10,888 bases of DNA from an uncultured Bacteroidota bacterium (GTDB lineage Bacteria > Bacteroidota > Bacteroidia > 2-12-FULL-35-15), in NCBI GenBank assembly GCA_903881065.1, contig CAIRRW010000502.1, forward strand, positions 1 through 10,888, given 5' to 3'. The position numbers and the translations under genes were made by a program. Of this stretch, positions 1 to 5,921 are shown piece after piece; the stretch's first letter is position 1, and every line of letters starts with the position of its first letter. The notes below the pieces were generated by a model that did not search any database, was not told the DNA's origin, and worked only from the letters and a program-made list of their open reading frames with translations.

Positions 1-5
1 AAAAC

Positions 6-228
6 ATTGTTTGTAAAGCAAAAAATATTGTTGGTAGCGTCCATTCCCTGTAATAAATAGTCCAAAATATTGTTGGTAGCGTACTATTTATTGTTGGTAA
101 AAGAGAAAACATTATTGGTAAAGCAAAAAATATTGTTGGTAAAGGAGAAAACATTTTTGGTAGCGTACTCTACCAACAATAAAAAATGCTCAACCAACAA
201 TAAAAAACACTTTACCAACAATAAAAAA
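6..228. repeat. Phased 21-bp repeat array with an orientation switch
   Basis: The core word ATTGTTGGTA starts at 27, 69, 90 and 132. One-base variants start at 6 (ATTGTTTGTA), 111 (ATTATTGGTA) and 153 (ATTTTTGGTA). The spacing is exactly 21 bp, with one 42-bp step where the copy near 48 is missing or decayed. From 171 the reverse complement TACCAACAAT takes over at 171, 192 (one mismatch) and 213, again every 21 bp. Runs of four to six A lie between the cores, all on the plus strand. Because 21 is a multiple of 3, one frame stays open (70-345) and reads as monotonous seven-residue repeats; I regard that as a by-product. The function is unknown. A protein-binding array, a bent-DNA site or a neutral satellite are all possible. 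Confidence 0.85.
52..92. repeat. Perfect 9-bp inverted repeat inside the array
   Basis: AATAAATAG (52-60) is exactly matched by CTATTTATT (84-92). The 23-nt loop carries one complete ATTGTTGGTA copy followed by GCGTA. The pair overlaps the place where the 21-bp register skips a copy, so it may mark a local rearrangement of the array. It is AT-rich and has no T-tract in a terminator position. A function cannot be assigned. Confidence 0.5.
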
Positions 229-362
229 CGAAAATGCCCCTTTTTAACCTTTTCAACTTTCTATTTTAAGTACTTTTCGAATAAACTTACGATAAATAAA
301 GAACGAACTTTGATGGTTCAAAAGTGTATAAAATTAAAATGGTAAACTGAAAAAATAGGCTC

Positions 363-400
363 ATTCGCTACATCGAATATGCTTAATCGCTACAATTAAG
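363..400. repeat. Two adjacent hairpins sharing one loop word
   Basis: The first hairpin is ATTCG (363-367) with CGAAT (374-378). The second is CTTAAT (382-387) with ATTAAG (395-400). Both have CGCTACA at the loop (367-373 and 388-394), which reads TGTAGCG on the minus strand. The second hairpin covers the stop codon of the 79-aa minus-strand frame. On the minus strand the first hairpin is followed within about ten bases by a run of six T, so the pair could act as a weak terminator. The identical loop with different stems is more typical of small repeat-element hairpins. Confidence 0.5.
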
Positions 401-622
401 TTTTTTCCATCGTTTTAGCCCCGACTTTTTGTCATTCGATATAAGTTTTGGAATATAATGTTCGAGATTTACGTATCCAGTTCGCCCTCCGTCAATTGAT
501 ATAATATAGTATCTGCCAACAATACAGTCGTTTTTTATTTCGAAAAACAAATGAGCAGGCAGCAGCAACATCAATGCTTTTATAGAAGTACAGATATTTA
601 CGGCACATCTGTTTTTCATCAC
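383..622 (-). CDS. Hypothetical 79-aa protein, doubtful
   Basis: I do not recognise this protein. The frame opens with GTG immediately followed by ATG (619-617), and ATG is the more likely start, giving 78 residues. It has a modestly hydrophobic stretch near residues 16-27 and a basic C-terminal end. It contains two Cys in the first 11 residues and a GGRTGYVN segment near the middle. No signal peptide or known domain is apparent. It lies about 40 nt downstream of the lipoprotein stop on the same strand, so co-transcription is possible. The same frame stays open upstream of the start into the end of the lipoprotein gene, where it reads as small residues (Ser, Thr, Ala). It could be a decayed fragment or a chance frame. 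Confidence 0.3.
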   Translation of the reverse strand: MMKNRCAVNICTSIKALMLLLPAHLFFEIKNDCIVGRYYIISIDGGRTGYVNLEHYIPKLISNDKKSGLKRWKKLNCSD

Positions 623-659
623 AACACCCCGTACGCTTGCAGTTGCTGAAGCTGTAGGA

Positions 660-1274
660 CTATTCTTTTTTAAATTCTATAAAATAAGCGTGATAGTTTT
701 CTTCTTCCTTTGGTGGCGGACGCTTATAGTAAATTTTATACTTTTTATTCCCTTCAATAAGACTATAGTAATCAAATGTATTATCCTCAATTATTGTATA
801 TTTCTTGTTTATTGCACCAAAATAAGAGGATAAATCTGATAATATTGATGTAGGTGTAATATCCCTATTTATTGCAGTTTCTGGAAATAAAATTTCCAAA
901 CTATACAATGTATTGTTTTTAAAACGCATTCTCATCTCTGCATTAATTTTATATTTACTAAAACTCAATAAGTATTCTCCCTTTAAGTAATCTTTTAAAC
1001 TATTTATATTTAATTTATATCCATCAGATTTTAGCCTACTGATATTTTCTAAGGCTTGTTTTTGGGACATTCCAAAATAAAAACCTAGATACATTGTATC
1101 ATTTAGAGGAATAACTTTTTCCACTTTTATTGCCTGAGTATTTACAGGTATTATTGGTAAGGGGGTATTATTATTGCTGCATGCGGCAATTACTAATAAT
1201 ACGATGCTGATGTAAAGCGTTTTTTCATTGTATTTAATGTAAAAGTAATTAAAACTTAGGTTGCTTTTTTGCAA
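660..1274 (-). CDS. Putative lipoprotein of unknown function, start region possibly frameshifted
   Basis: The open frame gives 204 aa. A hydrophobic segment at residues 20-31 ends in the lipobox LVIAAC with Cys32. A low-complexity Ser/Asn/Pro linker follows, then a soluble domain of about 145 residues with a YFGMSQKQA segment near residues 66-74. Charged residues dominate the rest. This indicates export and lipid anchoring at Cys32 in the envelope; the biochemical role is unknown. The oddity is the start: the in-frame ATG at 1274 puts 17 polar and aromatic residues ahead of the hydrophobic core. A much better lipoprotein start, ATG AAA AAA at 1228, lies one base out of frame across a run of six A (1220-1225). 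One extra A would give a typical MKKTLYISIV leader. Either the long start is used, or the A-run has lost a base in the genome or the assembly. Confidence 0.65.
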   Translation of the reverse strand: MQKSNLSFNYFYIKYNEKTLYISIVLLVIAACSNNNTPLPIIPVNTQAIKVEKVIPLNDTMYLGFYFGMSQKQALENISRLKSDGYKLNINSLKDYLKGEYLLSFSKYKINAEMRMRFKNNTLYSLEILFPETAINRDITPTSILSDLSSYFGAINKKYTIIEDNTFDYYSLIEGNKKYKIYYKRPPPKEEENYHAYFIEFKKE

Positions 1275-1642
1275 ACTCAGTATTTGTTGTTAATCCCAGT
1301 ACGCCCTAAGCTGCTTACATAACACAACAGTAGGCCCCAGTTAGGAGTAGCGTCCAGCTACGTCTAGTTTAACCGGCATCTTGCCGAAAACTAAAACGGG
1401 GAAAGAAATAAGTCCGGAGGACTTGTTAAATAAAACGTAGCGGGACGCTAACGGGGCAAAATAAAACTTTACTATGAGCCTAGTCAGGAATAAACAAGAC
1501 AATAAAACGTTTGCAATAAAATAATGCTAATAGGTTAAAATATATTATTAATCGTAATTTGTCAATAATTATACTGAACTTTGTAGTTAAGATAATATCT
1601 AAACTCAAATTCATTAGCTATTAATACCAAGCCCCAAAGCAC
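1275..1642. other. 368-bp intergenic region
   Basis: No coding frame is supported here. The stretch holds the inverted-repeat element at 1334-1457, described separately. The rest (1458-1642) is AT-rich leader DNA for the plus-strand gene at 1643. It contains a partial -7-like match, GAACTTTG at 1576-1583, but no -33 element at the usual distance. I saw no tRNA, riboswitch or strong terminator. Confidence 0.6.
1334..1457. repeat. Small inverted-repeat element, MITE or REPIN-like
   Basis: The left end (about 1334-1371) and the reverse complement of the right end (about 1427-1457) match as imperfect inverted repeats. They share GCCCC, GTTAG, AGCGTCC, GCTACGT and TTTAA in the same order, with small gaps. 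Each end contains its own hairpin: GTAGC/GCTAC at 1347-1361, and TAGCG/CGCTA around GGA at about 1438-1450. The interior has two further hairpins: CGGCA/TGCCG (1374-1386, loop TCT) and AAGTCC/GGACTT (1410-1424, loop GGA). It is 124 bp long with no coding capacity. Paired inverted palindromes beginning with GTAG resemble REP doublets mobilised in trans by RAYT transposases (IS200/IS605-like TnpA_REP). No such gene is in the window, so that link is inference. Confidence 0.6.
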
Positions 1643-2053
1643 ATGGAAACGAAGTTCCCAAAATTTTCTGAACTAGCGAAGTCAGAGATTATAAGCTATA
1701 CTAACTATGCCATTTTTCTCCGCAATGATAATATTGTACAGATAAATATTAAAGATAATTTCGATTGCGAAATTGCGGATTCCAAAATTATGCTGGATGC
1801 GATAAAACAGCTTAGCAGAGGTAAAAAATATCCGTTACTTGTACTTTATTCCGATTTTAATTCGTTTACCAAAGAAGCAAAAGATTTTGTTGCCAAATCA
1901 AATGAAACTTCTGCTGATGCCTTAGTTGGTGATGGTTTTGCATTTAAAATGGTTGGTAATATTTATCTCCGGATGAATAAACCTATCCGACCTACCAAAC
2001 TTTTTAATGATGTGGAGAATGCTTTAAAATGGCTGGAACAATTTAAAGAGTAG
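1643..2053 (+). CDS. Small STAS/SpoIIAA-like domain protein
   Basis: This 136-aa soluble protein has no signal peptide or membrane segment. Its pattern fits a family common in Bacteroidota, annotated as DUF7793 or STAS/SEC14-like. There is an N-terminal strand pair (AIFLRNDNIVQINIKD, about 23-38), a helix (about 46-58), a core strand GKKYPLLVLYSDF (60-72) and a further helix. The conserved end NKPIRPTKLFND (112-123) is followed by the final helix ALKWLEQF. STAS-fold proteins usually act as binding or anti-anti-sigma-like partners, but no partner is visible and the role here is unknown. ATG at 1643 is the natural start. The gene stands alone and converges on meaB with 12 bp between the stop codons. 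Confidence 0.8.
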   Translation: METKFPKFSELAKSEIISYTNYAIFLRNDNIVQINIKDNFDCEIADSKIMLDAIKQLSRGKKYPLLVLYSDFNSFTKEAKDFVAKSNETSADALVGDGFAFKMVGNIYLRMNKPIRPTKLFNDVENALKWLEQFKE

Positions 2054-2058
2054 TAGTT

Positions 2059-2080
2059 AAATCAGCTACAAAAGCTGTTT
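2059..2080. terminator. Possible weak hairpin between convergent genes
   Basis: CAGCT (2063-2067) pairs with AGCTG (2073-2077). The stem extends by AAA/TTT (2059-2061 with 2078-2080) if one T is bulged out. The loop is ACAAA. It sits at the junction of two convergent genes and covers the meaB stop codon. Neither side has a long T-tract, so it would be a weak terminator at best. Confidence 0.3.
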
Positions 2081-2965
2081 CACAAACCGATATAAATTAA
2101 AATCTTTATTGGTTATTTCCTTCTCAATCTGAAGTTGCAAGTCATGCTTCGAAATGTTTTTCATCTTATAATTCTGAATTAAACGATACGCTTTCTCTGC
2201 CAATAGATAAGGGCGTTTTGAGTTTATTCCCTTAGTACGATGATTATTAATTGCTGCAATTAATTCGTCCACACCTTCCTGCTTAGTAGCAATTGCTTTT
2301 ATTACAGGTATATGCCATTCGCTTTCAGTTTTAGAATGTACTAATTGAATTATGTTTTTAATAAATGTATTTGCTCCGTCTCTGTCTGCTTTATTCACAA
2401 CAAAAATATCAGCAATCTCCATTACTCCCGATTTCATTGCCTGCACATCATCACCTGCTTCAGGCACCAGCACTAATACTGTGGTGTCAGCCAATCCAAC
2501 TATTTCCACTTCACTTTGTCCAACGCCTACGGTTTCCACAATAATATAATCGAAATTAGAACTTCGCATCACATCCACAATTTCTATTGTCTTTGACGAC
2601 AATCCACCAAGCGAACCACGAGTAGCAAGCGAACGAATAAATACATTTTCATTTGTAAAATGTTCGGCCATCCGCAGCCTGTCGCCTAGTAAAGAACCAT
2701 AATTGAAAGGCGAAGTAGGGTCGATGGCTATTACTCCTACATGTTTATGTTGGTCGGTAAGTTTCTTTATTACAGCATTTATAAGCGTGCTTTTTCCTGC
2801 TCCAGGCGGACCGGTAACACCAATTACCGCTATTGATTGATTGATATGCAGTGAAGTAAGTATTTCTTCGTAACCATCCAATTCATTCTCAACAATGGAT
2901 ATGCAGCGGGCTAAGGCTTTTTTATCGCCTTTATTTAATTGTTGAATGAGCACTTCAGTTTTCAT
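2066..2965 (-). CDS. meaB: Methylmalonyl-CoA mutase-associated GTPase MeaB
   Basis: This is a G3E-family P-loop GTPase (MeaB/ArgK) of 299 aa. It protects and reactivates adenosylcobalamin-dependent methylmalonyl-CoA mutase, gating cofactor loading in the cytoplasm. Visible motifs are Walker A GPPGAGKS (52-59), DPTSPF (82-87), GDRLRM (94-99), RSLATRGSLGG (111-121), the ETVGVGQSE Walker B/switch segment (144-152) and the guanine-specificity motif NKAD (191-194). The C-terminal helical arm used for dimerisation follows from about 255. The frame is open back to 3010, but I place the start at ATG 2965. A perfect -7 box (TATATTTG, 2980-2973) lies inside the longer version, and the family begins with this type of helix. 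The mutase genes are not in the window. The gene is divergent from the glycosyltransferase operon. Confidence 0.95.
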   Translation of the reverse strand: MKTEVLIQQLNKGDKKALARCISIVENELDGYEEILTSLHINQSIAVIGVTGPPGAGKSTLINAVIKKLTDQHKHVGVIAIDPTSPFNYGSLLGDRLRMAEHFTNENVFIRSLATRGSLGGLSSKTIEIVDVMRSSNFDYIIVETVGVGQSEVEIVGLADTTVLVLVPEAGDDVQAMKSGVMEIADIFVVNKADRDGANTFIKNIIQLVHSKTESEWHIPVIKAIATKQEGVDELIAAINNHRTKGINSKRPYLLAEKAYRLIQNYKMKNISKHDLQLQIEKEITNKDFNLYRFVKQLL

Positions 2966-2972
2966 TGGTGAA

Positions 2973-2980
2973 CAAATATA
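2973..2980 (-). promoter_or_regulatory. meaB promoter, -7 element
   Basis: On the minus strand this reads TATATTTG, a perfect TAnnTTTG Bacteroidota -7 element. It ends 7 nt before the ATG at 2965, which predicts an almost leaderless transcript. A clear TTTG -33 element is not at the usual distance; TTGG lies at 3010-3007, somewhat too far upstream. Confidence 0.6.
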
Positions 2981-2994
2981 GGTGATAATTTTAG

Positions 2995-3002
2995 TACTTT
3001 TG
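2995..3002 (+). promoter_or_regulatory. Glycosyltransferase operon promoter, -7 element
   Basis: TACTTTTG is a perfect TAnnTTTG match, 29 nt before the ATG at 3032. The GTG that would extend the gene overlaps this box (3002-3004), which argues against the longer start. The zone where its -33 element should lie overlaps the opposing meaB -7 box. No exact TTTG is present there; TTGG at 2965-2968 is the nearest candidate. Confidence 0.55.
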
Positions 3003-3031
3003 TGAACCAAACTAATTTGATTCTCTTTCCA

Positions 3032-3778
3032 ATGCCGGAAATTTCAGTAGTTATTATTACTTATAACGAAGAAAAAAACATAGCACGCTGCCTCGATTCA
3101 ATAAAAGATATTGCTGATGATGTTGTTGTCGTTGATTCTTTCTCCACTGATAAAACAGAGGAGGTATGTAAATCAAAAGGTGTTCGTTTTGTTTCGCATA
3201 AATTTGATGGTCATATCGAGCAGAAAAATTGGGCTATTACTCAGGCAAAATATCCGCATATATTATCTCTTGATGCCGATGAAGCACTTGATGAAAAGTT
3301 GATAAATTCTATCCACGAAATAAAAAACAATTGGCAGCACGATGGATATTATATGAACAGGCTCACCAATTATTGCGGCAAATGGATATATCATTGTGGC
3401 TGGTATCCCGATAGAAAATTACGGTTGTTCGATTCCCGAAAAGGCAGTTGGGGAGGATTAAATCCACATGATAAATATGAATTGCACAATGGAAATACAG
3501 GTTATATAACAGGTGATATTTTACATTATAGTTATTATTCCATCGAAGGACATAAAAAGCAGACAGAAAAGTTTACCACCATTTCGGCAAATGCTTTATT
3601 TGCAGCAGGTAAAAAATCAAATCTGATAAAATTATATATCAGCCCTGTTGTAAAATTTATTCAAAGTTATTTTATCAAACTTGGAATACTCGATGGTTAC
3701 TATGGTTTTCAGATTTGTAAGATATCGGCACAATCCACATTTTTAAAATATTCAAAATTAAAAAGCTTATACAAATGA
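3032..3778 (+). CDS. Family 2 glycosyltransferase, LPS core type (WaaE/LgtF-like)
   Basis: This 248-aa cytoplasmic GT-A enzyme would transfer a sugar from a nucleotide donor to a lipid-linked or LPS-core acceptor. The N-terminus ISVVIITYNEE (4-14) is the classic GT2 first strand. Asp35 in VVVVDSFSTD binds the nucleotide. EQKNWA lies at 63-68, and DADE (81-84) is the metal-binding DxD-type motif. The acceptor half contains CGWYPDRKLRLFD (about 123-135). The length and layout match the short WaaE/KdtX/LgtF-like group rather than processive GT2 enzymes, and no transmembrane helix is present. ATG 3032 is preferred over the upstream GTG at 3002 because the family begins at this Met and the GTG lies in the promoter. 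The stop overlaps the next start (ATGA), so the genes are translationally coupled. The exact sugar is unknown. Confidence 0.88.
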   Translation: MPEISVVIITYNEEKNIARCLDSIKDIADDVVVVDSFSTDKTEEVCKSKGVRFVSHKFDGHIEQKNWAITQAKYPHILSLDADEALDEKLINSIHEIKNNWQHDGYYMNRLTNYCGKWIYHCGWYPDRKLRLFDSRKGSWGGLNPHDKYELHNGNTGYITGDILHYSYYSIEGHKKQTEKFTTISANALFAAGKKSNLIKLYISPVVKFIQSYFIKLGILDGYYGFQICKISAQSTFLKYSKLKSLYK

Positions 3779-4815
3779 AGAAGGTGCTTGTTGAGATGGA
3801 GAAATTGAAGAATCCAAACAGTGGATTGGGACAGTTCTGTATTAATATTGGAGAACAGTTTCAAAAATATAATCCAGCTAATTTGGAAATTGATTTTTAT
3901 GTTCCTTCCATTCAAAAGAATGTATTTGGAGAAGAATTTAATTATATAAAACACAAGGCGTATCATAAATTAATACCGGTAACTACTGTGGAATATGATG
4001 TATGGCATTGCCTTCAGCAAGATTCATATTATCTGCCATCAAATAAAAAAACAAAACTTCTGTTAACCATCCACGATTTAAATTTTCTGGAGAAGTATAA
4101 AGGGTCAAAACAAAAACGGAAATTAAAGAGTCTTCAGAAGCGTGTAGACAGGGCATCTGCCATCACTGTTATTTCAAAATTTACAGAGATGATTGTGCGT
4201 GAGAACTTAGAGTTAAAAGATAAACCGTTATATGTGGTGCATAATGGAAACTCTCTTAAAGTATTTGAAAAGGCAATCAAACCAACATTTGTGAAGAATG
4301 ATAACTTTATATTTTCTATCGGTATCATTTCTGAAAAGAAAAATTTTCATTCGCTTTTGCCATTATTACAACATGATAAAAGTTTACATTTAATAATTGG
4401 TGGAGAAAAGGATTCGACTTATGCAAATCAGCTAATAAAAACAGCAGAGCAGATGAAAGTGAATGTACAGTTGCATTTAGTAGGCACTATTAGTGAAGAG
4501 GAGAAATATTGGTTGTATAAAAATTGCATGGCATTTGTATTGCCTTCGTTAGCGGAAGGTTTCGGACTGCCTGTAGTTGAAGCAATGAGCATTGGGAAGC
4601 CGGTTTTCTTATCTCAGCTTACCAGTTTGCCCGAAATAGGAGGGGAGGAGGCATACTATTGGAAAAACTTTGAACCAGAACATATTATTGAAGTTTTCGA
4701 GAATGGAATAAAAAATTTCAATACCGAAAAATCAAAACGTTCAATTGAATGGACCAAACAATTCTCATGGGAGAATGCGGCTAAGGCATATCTTAATCTT
4801 TATGAAAGACTTTAA
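3775..4815 (+). CDS. Family 4 glycosyltransferase (first of two)
   Basis: This is a 346-aa GT-B fold retaining glycosyltransferase. The N-terminal Rossmann half contains GLGQFCINI near 18-26 and TIHDLNF (98-104), followed by AITVISKFT and the VVHNG turn into the C-terminal domain. The C-terminal half begins FIFSIGIISEKKN, with basic residues for donor phosphates. It carries HLVGTISEEE and the EX7E donor-binding motif EGFGLPVVE with Glu261 and Glu269. No signal or membrane segment is seen, so it should work at the cytoplasmic face of the inner membrane. It overlaps the GT2 gene by 4 nt and is followed after 14 nt by a second GT4. It probably adds a later core or O-unit sugar; donor and linkage cannot be read from the sequence. 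Confidence 0.88.
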   Translation: MKKVLVEMEKLKNPNSGLGQFCINIGEQFQKYNPANLEIDFYVPSIQKNVFGEEFNYIKHKAYHKLIPVTTVEYDVWHCLQQDSYYLPSNKKTKLLLTIHDLNFLEKYKGSKQKRKLKSLQKRVDRASAITVISKFTEMIVRENLELKDKPLYVVHNGNSLKVFEKAIKPTFVKNDNFIFSIGIISEKKNFHSLLPLLQHDKSLHLIIGGEKDSTYANQLIKTAEQMKVNVQLHLVGTISEEEKYWLYKNCMAFVLPSLAEGFGLPVVEAMSIGKPVFLSQLTSLPEIGGEEAYYWKNFEPEHIIEVFENGIKNFNTEKSKRSIEWTKQFSWENAAKAYLNLYERL

Positions 4816-4829
4816 TCCCATCAGGTGAA

Positions 4830-5921
4830 ATGATAAAACTTGGAATAGAAGCATCTTCGCTCCTTACACCTAACCGCTCTGGAATAGCCAACTACACATA
4901 CAATCTTATTGATGGTTTATTGAACGAAAAGGATTTTATAACGGAATACGATTTAGAACTATTGTATAAACTTTCCAGATTTAAAAAGAGAGAATACAGC
5001 TACATGCCACCTGGAATCAATACAGAATGGCATTTCAATAATATACTTCCATTAAATAAGAGACGGGATATTATACATTCTCCCGATTCCATTTTATTAG
5101 ATTGGAAGAAACCAAAGAAGATTGTAACCATTCACGACCTTGCTATTTTCAAAAAAGAAAATGCAATAGCCGATTATACTACTAAAGAATTCAAAGAAAA
5201 ATCCTATAATTTCCTTACACGAGTTGCGAAACAAGCTGATGCAATTATAACAGTAAGCGAATCTACAAAAAATGATTTTTTAGATTTGTTTGATTACAAT
5301 CCGGAAAGGATTTTTGTTACACATCTTGGTTTAAGATTAAAGAGTAATCAAATTAAACGGACTGAAATCATTATTAAACTGGGTATTCAAAAGAAGGGAT
5401 ATTTTCTTTTTGCAGGAATGATTTCTATACGAAAGAATCTAATTAATCTTATAAAAGCGTATAAAGAATCAGGATTAAGTGATGAATTTAAACTTGTGTT
5501 GGCAGGAGGAGCAAGCATGGGTTACGATAAAATAATCAATGAAATAGAAAGAAATAATCTGCAGAAGAATGTTATTCTTACCGGTTTTGTGAACGATGGT
5601 GAACTTGCTGACCTATATATTAATTCAAAGGCATTTTTGTTCCCAACTTATTATGAAGGATTTGGATTACCTATTATTGAAGCTATGAGTTATGGCACAC
5701 CCGTATTGATAGGGGATAGAGGCGCCGCTTCTGAAATAGCCGGGAATAATGCTGTTAAGGTTAACCCTTTTAATGTTGATTTTATTTCGGAAGGGATAAA
5801 AAAAATAATTTCTATTCCTGAATCACAGATTGCAACCGCAAAGGAATACGCTGAACAGTTTACATGGAGCCGATGTGCGCAGCAAACAATGGATGTTTAT
5901 AAATCTGTCAAAGGAAAGTAA
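4830..5921 (+). CDS. Family 4 glycosyltransferase (second of two)
   Basis: This is a 363-aa GT-B enzyme. IEASSLLTPNRSGIANYTYNL at the N-terminus is the glycine-containing acceptor and donor loop typical of mannosyl- and rhamnosyltransferase-like GT4 proteins. TIHDLAIF contains His102-Asp103, AIITVSEST leads to the linker, and FAGMISIRKNL opens the C-terminal domain. VILTGFVNDGELADLY precedes the EX7E motif EGFGLPIIE (Glu276, Glu284) and GTPVLIGDRGAASEIAG. It resembles the preceding gene in layout but is clearly diverged from it, so it probably adds a different sugar. AGGTG (4823-4827) is too close to the ATG to be a normal Shine-Dalgarno site. It is the last gene of the operon, and its stop directly abuts the stop of the opposing ligase gene. 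Confidence 0.9.
   Translation: MIKLGIEASSLLTPNRSGIANYTYNLIDGLLNEKDFITEYDLELLYKLSRFKKREYSYMPPGINTEWHFNNILPLNKRRDIIHSPDSILLDWKKPKKIVTIHDLAIFKKENAIADYTTKEFKEKSYNFLTRVAKQADAIITVSESTKNDFLDLFDYNPERIFVTHLGLRLKSNQIKRTEIIIKLGIQKKGYFLFAGMISIRKNLINLIKAYKESGLSDEFKLVLAGGASMGYDKIINEIERNNLQKNVILTGFVNDGELADLYINSKAFLFPTYYEGFGLPIIEAMSYGTPVLIGDRGAASEIAGNNAVKVNPFNVDFISEGIKKIISIPESQIATAKEYAEQFTWSRCAQQTMDVYKSVKGK

Noticed and set aside
6..228. CRISPR array
   Set aside because: Units are only 21 bp including the spacer, cores are about 10 bp, orientation flips mid-array and no cas gene is present.
70..345. 91-residue plus-strand frame over the repeat array
   Set aside because: It is open only because the repeat unit is 21 bp, a multiple of 3. 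The translation is a monotonous seven-residue repeat (LLVKEKT, then TNNKK) with no domain or promoter, and the repeat cores are conserved as DNA words on both orientations.
611..660. Integron attC site near the ACAACACCCC motif
   Set aside because: The flanking bases do not fit the GTTRRRY and RYYYAAC core sites, and no integrase or cassette series is present.
1576..1583. GAACTTTG as a promoter for the STAS-like gene
   Set aside because: It has one mismatch at a key base, and the only nearby TTTG (1558-1561) is 14 nt away, too close for a -33 element.
2966..3010. Upstream extension of MeaB by 15 residues
   Set aside because: The extension contains the perfect TATATTTG -7 box and does not fit the MeaB N-terminus.
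3002..3031. GTG start adding ten residues to the GT2 gene
   Set aside because: The GTG overlaps the -7 promoter box, and GT2 proteins of this type begin at the following ATG (3032).
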